NCBI RefSeq assembly: GCF_000972845.2
Contig: NC_040016.1
Location: 26,579,629-26,643,628, forward strand
Direction: 5' to 3'
Source: Larimichthys crocea
Taxonomy: Eukaryota; Chordata; Actinopteri; Sciaenidae
Length of the DNA stretch: 64,000 nt
Position numbers and translations under genes: made by a program. Shown in pieces: positions 60,177 through 64,000 of this stretch. Below the pieces are notes generated by a model. That model was given only the letters and a program-made list of their open reading frames with translations, did not search any database and had not been told where the DNA came from. Each line of letters begins with the position of its first letter. Within the stretch, counting starts at the first letter, position 1.

Positions 60177-61522
60177 ACCTCTGACCAGCAGTGCCCAGTC
60201 TACCAGTGCACACGCGCAGAACCCTGAACCGGCAGTGTCCAGTCTAACAGTGAACACAGCGACAGAACCTCTGAACCGGCAGGTCCAGTCTAAACCGTGA
60301 ACCCAGCGACCGAACCTCTGAACCGGCAGTGTCCCGTCTAACATGAAACACAGCAACAGGAACCTCTGAACCGCAGCGTCCAGTTAACAGTGAACACAGC
60401 AGCAGAACTCTGCTGACCCAGCAGTTGTCCAGTCTAACAGTGAACACAGCGACAGAAACCTCTGAACCAGCGTGTCCAGTTCTACACATTGCCCACAGCG
60501 ACAAACCTCTGAACCGGGCAGTGTCCAGTCTAACAGTGAAACACAAGCAACAAGAACCTCTGAAATGGAGAGTCCAGTCTAAACAGTGACACGGCGACAG
60601 ACACCTCTGAACCGGCAGTGTCCAGTCTAACAGGACCACGGCGACAGAACCTCTGAACCGGCAGTGTCCCATTCTAACAGTGAACACGGGCGACAGAACC
60701 TCTGAAACCGGCAGTGTCCAGTCTAACAGTGAAAACACGGCGTCCAGAAACTCGAACCGGGCAGTGTCCAGGTCTAAAGTGAAACGGCGACAGAACTCTG
60801 AACCGGCCTTGTCCCGTCTTCTTAACAGTGAACACGGCACAGGACCTTTGCACCGGCAGCTAGTCATGGTCCAGTCTAACAGTGAACACGGGGCGACAGA
60901 ACCTTTGAACCGGCAGTGTCCAGTCTAACAGTGACACGGTGACAGAAACCTCTGAACCACACAGTGTCCAGTTCTAAACAGTGAACACAGCAGCAACAGA
61001 CAGAAACCTCTGGACCCAAACAGTGTCCAGTCTAACAGGAACACCGCGACAGAACCTCTGAACCAGGCAGTGTCCCACAGTCTAACAGGACACAGCGACA
61101 GAAACCTCGACCAACAGTGTCAGTCTAACAGTGAACACAGCGACAGAACCTCTGAACCGGCCGTGTCCGGTCTCACAGTTGACACGGCGACAGAACCTCT
61201 GAACCAACCCGTTGTCCAGTCTAAACTAACAGTGAACCCTGCGACAGACCTCTGAAACCGGCCGTGTCCAGTCTAACAGTGAAACACGGCGGACAGAACC
61301 TCTGAAACGGCAGTGTCCAGTCTAACAGTGAACACGCGACCAGAACCTCGAACCCGGCCGTGTCCAGTCTAACAGTAACACGCGACAGAACCTCTGAACG
61401 GCATGTGCCAGTCCTAACAGTGAACACGGCGACCAGAAACTCTGAAACCGGCAGTGTCCAAAAAGGGGTCAACAGTGAACACGGCGACCGAAACCTCTGA
61501 ACCGGCAGTGTCAGTTCTAACA
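60177..61522 (+). repeat. Expanded 47-bp VNTR (about 29 units)
   Basis: Tandem copies of ACCTCTGAACCGGCAGTGTC, CAGTCTAACAGTGAACACGG, CGACAGA with small errors, between the same flanks that enclose 1.7 units at 44,658-44,736. The cysteine/leucine-rich minus-strand frames across it are artefacts. Confidence 0.92.
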
Positions 61523-62156
61523 TTACACTTCACTACTGATCAATGTTTCTATTCCTAAGTCTGTGTAATCGGTACTGTGACGTTATTCCTGTGCTGTGCT
61601 CCAGCCCGGGTTTCGGTTGAGTTCTGGTAGGTCTGGGAGGTTTTAGCTGGTATTTAACTTGTGTCAGTTGATTGGACGATGGAGGGCTTTGGCAGGTGAG
61701 GGGTAACTCAGCTCCGTAAAGCTGGGAAGATGTTTTACGGTAAACTTAAAATTCTGTGTAGATCGAAAGTAAGCATTCAGAGACCAAGTACCTGAGCTGT
61801 GATGTACTGAGTTACACTCCACCACCGGGATCAAATATTTACGCTGAACTGTTTTAGTCCTTGTTTTTGATTCTTCCTCCTTGTTCTCGTTCCCTCTCGA
61901 ACGCACCTTCCTTATTGTTTCAGGAATGCAGGCACGTCCGATCAGGTTTCTTAACGTGACGATTGAAAAGGAGGGAGATGGATACAGTTTACGAGAGAGA
62001 GCAACAAAAGAAAAACCGACGGAGAGAAGAAGAGACAAGAGATTTGCGTGACCGACGTGAGGACAGGAAAGGTTTGTGTTGTGAAGTTTTGCCTTTTAAA
62101 CCTCGCAGTGAGACACGAGGTTTGTGTTGATTTGCCTGACACAATACCTGACGTGC

Positions 62157-62166
62157 NNNNNNNNNN
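62157..62166. other. Assembly gap (10 N), probably empty
   Basis: In the first copy (about 45,342-45,375) the two flanks, CCTGACGTGC and TTTTGTTCTTTTAATTAGCG, are directly joined. The gap therefore probably hides no sequence. Confidence 0.9.
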
Positions 62167-62364
62167 TTTTTGTTCTTTTTAATTAGCGCGGTTTTGACAT
62201 TGTGGTTGATGGTTGTTAGAGGAAAGCATGTCGCCAAAACGTCGACCTCTTTAATCCACACGTGTCTCTGAGTGATGTTTTCTCAGAGGTGGTTGGAAGT
62301 CACTTGTCCACAGGGGCGCCAGAATCAACTGAACGCAAAGCTGCTTTAAGTAAAAGTATCAACA

Positions 62365-62960
62365 CAGACTGTCTAAAACACTGGACCGTCGTCTCTGAGA
62401 CGTCCCCACAGACTGTTCTAAAACATGGAGTAGTCTCTGAAGACCGTCCCCGCCGACTGTCTCTAAAACCTGGACGTAGTTCCGTTACGTCCTTTTCCAC
62501 AGGACTGTCTAAAAACTGGACGTAGTCTGTGTGACGTCCCCACAAGACTGTCTAAAACCTGGCCTCTGTCTCTGAGACGTCCCCGCAGACTGTCTCTAAA
62601 ACCTGGACGTTAGTCTCTGTAGACGTCCCCGCAGACTGTCTAAACCCCTGGGACGTAGTCTCCGTGAGTCCTAGCAGGGACTGTCTTAAAACCTGGACTG
62701 AGTCTCTGTGAAGTCCCCACAGACTGTCTAAGAACCTGGAACCCATTAGTCTCTGTGACGTTCCCCACAGACTGTCTAAAACCTGGCGTGGTCTCCTTTG
62801 ACGTCCCCACAGACCTGTCTTAAACCTGGGGACGTAGTCTCTGTGACGTCCCCAAGACTGCTAAAACCTGGACGTAGTCTCTGTGACGTCCCGCGACTGT
62901 CTAAAACCTGGACGTAGTCTCGGACGTGTCCCCGGCATGACTAAGTTCTAAAACCTAGAC
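62365..62960 (-). repeat. 42-bp minisatellite, noisy inverted copy
   Basis: Counterpart of 45,552-46,045, about fourteen units with frequent single-base errors. It ends in CTCCAGGACCACCCCAGC, matching the end of the first copy's array. Confidence 0.85.
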
Positions 62961-63654
62961 GTAGTCTCCAGGACCACCCCAGCTGTGAGAAAGTGGGAAG
63001 CTCCGTCAAAGACGTGCAAAGAGGGGAGCTGTGGGTGGACTGAGAGTCTATGGAAGCGGTGGGTTAGCGCGCGATGTGTCAAGTCAACGCTCAATCACCA
63101 TATCAATCCATCAGTAGTTGTTGGACGGCTTTCAAAGCAACAAGTCGTTTTTCGTGATGTAGGGTGCAGAGGCCGGCCTTCTTTGCTCTGTGTTTCAGCT
63201 GTCAGCACGGTCACTGAGGGGTGGATATAAATGACTTTAAATTCACAGTTAAAGACAGCATGTGCAAATGTATCATTTCGTAACTTCTCGTCTCTTCGTG
63301 TCCGCTGTCGCTTGTTTTCTGGGGAGGGCCTGGACACCCATCATCCGGGTGCTGACCCCTCTATTCAACCTTGACCTCTGGACCCGGGTTCGAAAGCCCT
63401 CTCGGGTGGTGTTTAGGGGTTGACGGGGTCACGGTGGGAGTTTGGAGCTGCCAGCTCTAAATCTTCCACAATGCTTCCGCTCCACGTCCGTGATTTGAAT
63501 TGTGAGAACCAGAAATGCTGTGGGCAACCAGGCGCCCAGACTTGAATCCTCGAACAAGTTTCATGTTGTATATAGATGCGAATGAAATTAAACAGTAAAC
63601 TCAGATATAACGAAAAGAATTCACACTCGTGGAAGGGTAACTGACGAAATAACA
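62961..63654. other. Noisy counterpart of the unique flank at 46,046-46,710
   Basis: Same sequence as the first copy with many indels; no gene. Confidence 0.7.
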
Positions 63655-64000
63655 GAGCTGAGCTAACATGCAGCTAACAGCAGCTACACAAACTGAGCAA
63701 CGAGTGAAACTGAGCTAACATGAGCTAACGCATACTAGGACATTAACTAGCCAAGCTAAAGCATGACTAACAGCCCATGCTAACAGACCTGACTAACATG
63801 AGGCTAAACCAGCTAACCAGACTGAGCAACATGAGCTAACAAGCAGCTAACAGACTGGAGCCAGAGCTACCAGCAACAAACGAGCTACATACAACAGCTA
63901 CGGAGAGTGCTACTACTACAAGCAGCCAAACACGAGCCACATGAGCTCAGAGCTCAACAGCTAAGAGCTAACAGACGAGCTACATGAGCTAACGCAGACA
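63655..64000 (+). repeat. GAGCTAACA array, noisy and cut by the window end
   Basis: Counterpart of 46,711-46,862. Already longer (at least 345 versus about 150 bases) and not finished at the window end; units become increasingly irregular towards 64,000. Confidence 0.8.

Noticed and set aside
60069..60867. Cysteine/valine-rich minus-strand ORFs over 60-61.5 kb
   Set aside because: Readings of the noisy 47-bp VNTR.

Overview
The window is vertebrate nuclear DNA, almost certainly from a teleost fish. Intron-split genes encode recognisable vertebrate proteins, one gene is a teleost-type RING/FISNA/NACHT/LRR receptor, and the repeats are those common in fish: RTE (Rex3-like) and CR1/L2-clade LINE pieces, tRNA-derived SINEs, hAT-type non-autonomous elements and many (CA)n tracts. 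No species can be named from the sequence alone. No bacterial, plasmid, phage or CRISPR-type system is present.

Layout. 1-11,290 is gene-poor and full of simple and dispersed repeats. MANF (11,884-14,058, 4 coding exons) is followed on the same strand by the single-exon gene RBM15B (16,689-19,227); the two genes are also neighbours in human. MANF is an ER-resident stress-protective factor. RBM15B is an RNA-binding SPOC protein of the m6A-writer/X-inactivation machinery. An NLR innate-immune receptor occupies 23,909-31,888 (nine predicted coding exons, reading phase consistent throughout, 1,023 codons). Its LRR part consists of exon-intron units duplicated in tandem and then invaded by three retroelements. 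OSER1 (36,643-38,262) follows, with a CpG-rich promoter near 34.5 kb and a 5' intron carrying nested hAT-type elements. From 38.8 to 48.2 kb there are only repeats and low-complexity DNA.

48,193-51,305 is a large array of a 42-bp minisatellite. From 51,306 to the window end the sequence repeats 35.9-46.9 kb in the same order and orientation, including a second, broken OSER1 (51,584-53,226). This second copy, and the array from about 49.19 kb on, is peppered with 1-2 bp insertions and deletions in coding and non-coding DNA alike. That pattern looks like unpolished long-read sequence or an uncollapsed second haplotype rather than ordinary pseudogene decay, so gene-copy claims from the last 15 kb should be treated with caution. 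The two copies also differ by real-looking events: a 390-bp hAT-type insertion with an 8-bp target duplication, and a 47-bp VNTR of about 1.7 versus about 29 units.

Three 10-N gaps (20,804; 31,220; 62,157) sit at suspicious joins. I found no previously undescribed multi-gene system. The most unusual observations are: six perfect AP-1 sites on a tandemly amplified hAT-end repeat upstream of MANF; one minisatellite family at four loci in both orientations; a LINE with an inverted 5' part exactly at an assembly gap; a hAT element whose internal minisatellite is open on both strands; and a likely 1-bp frame break in the GC-rich 5' end of RBM15B.
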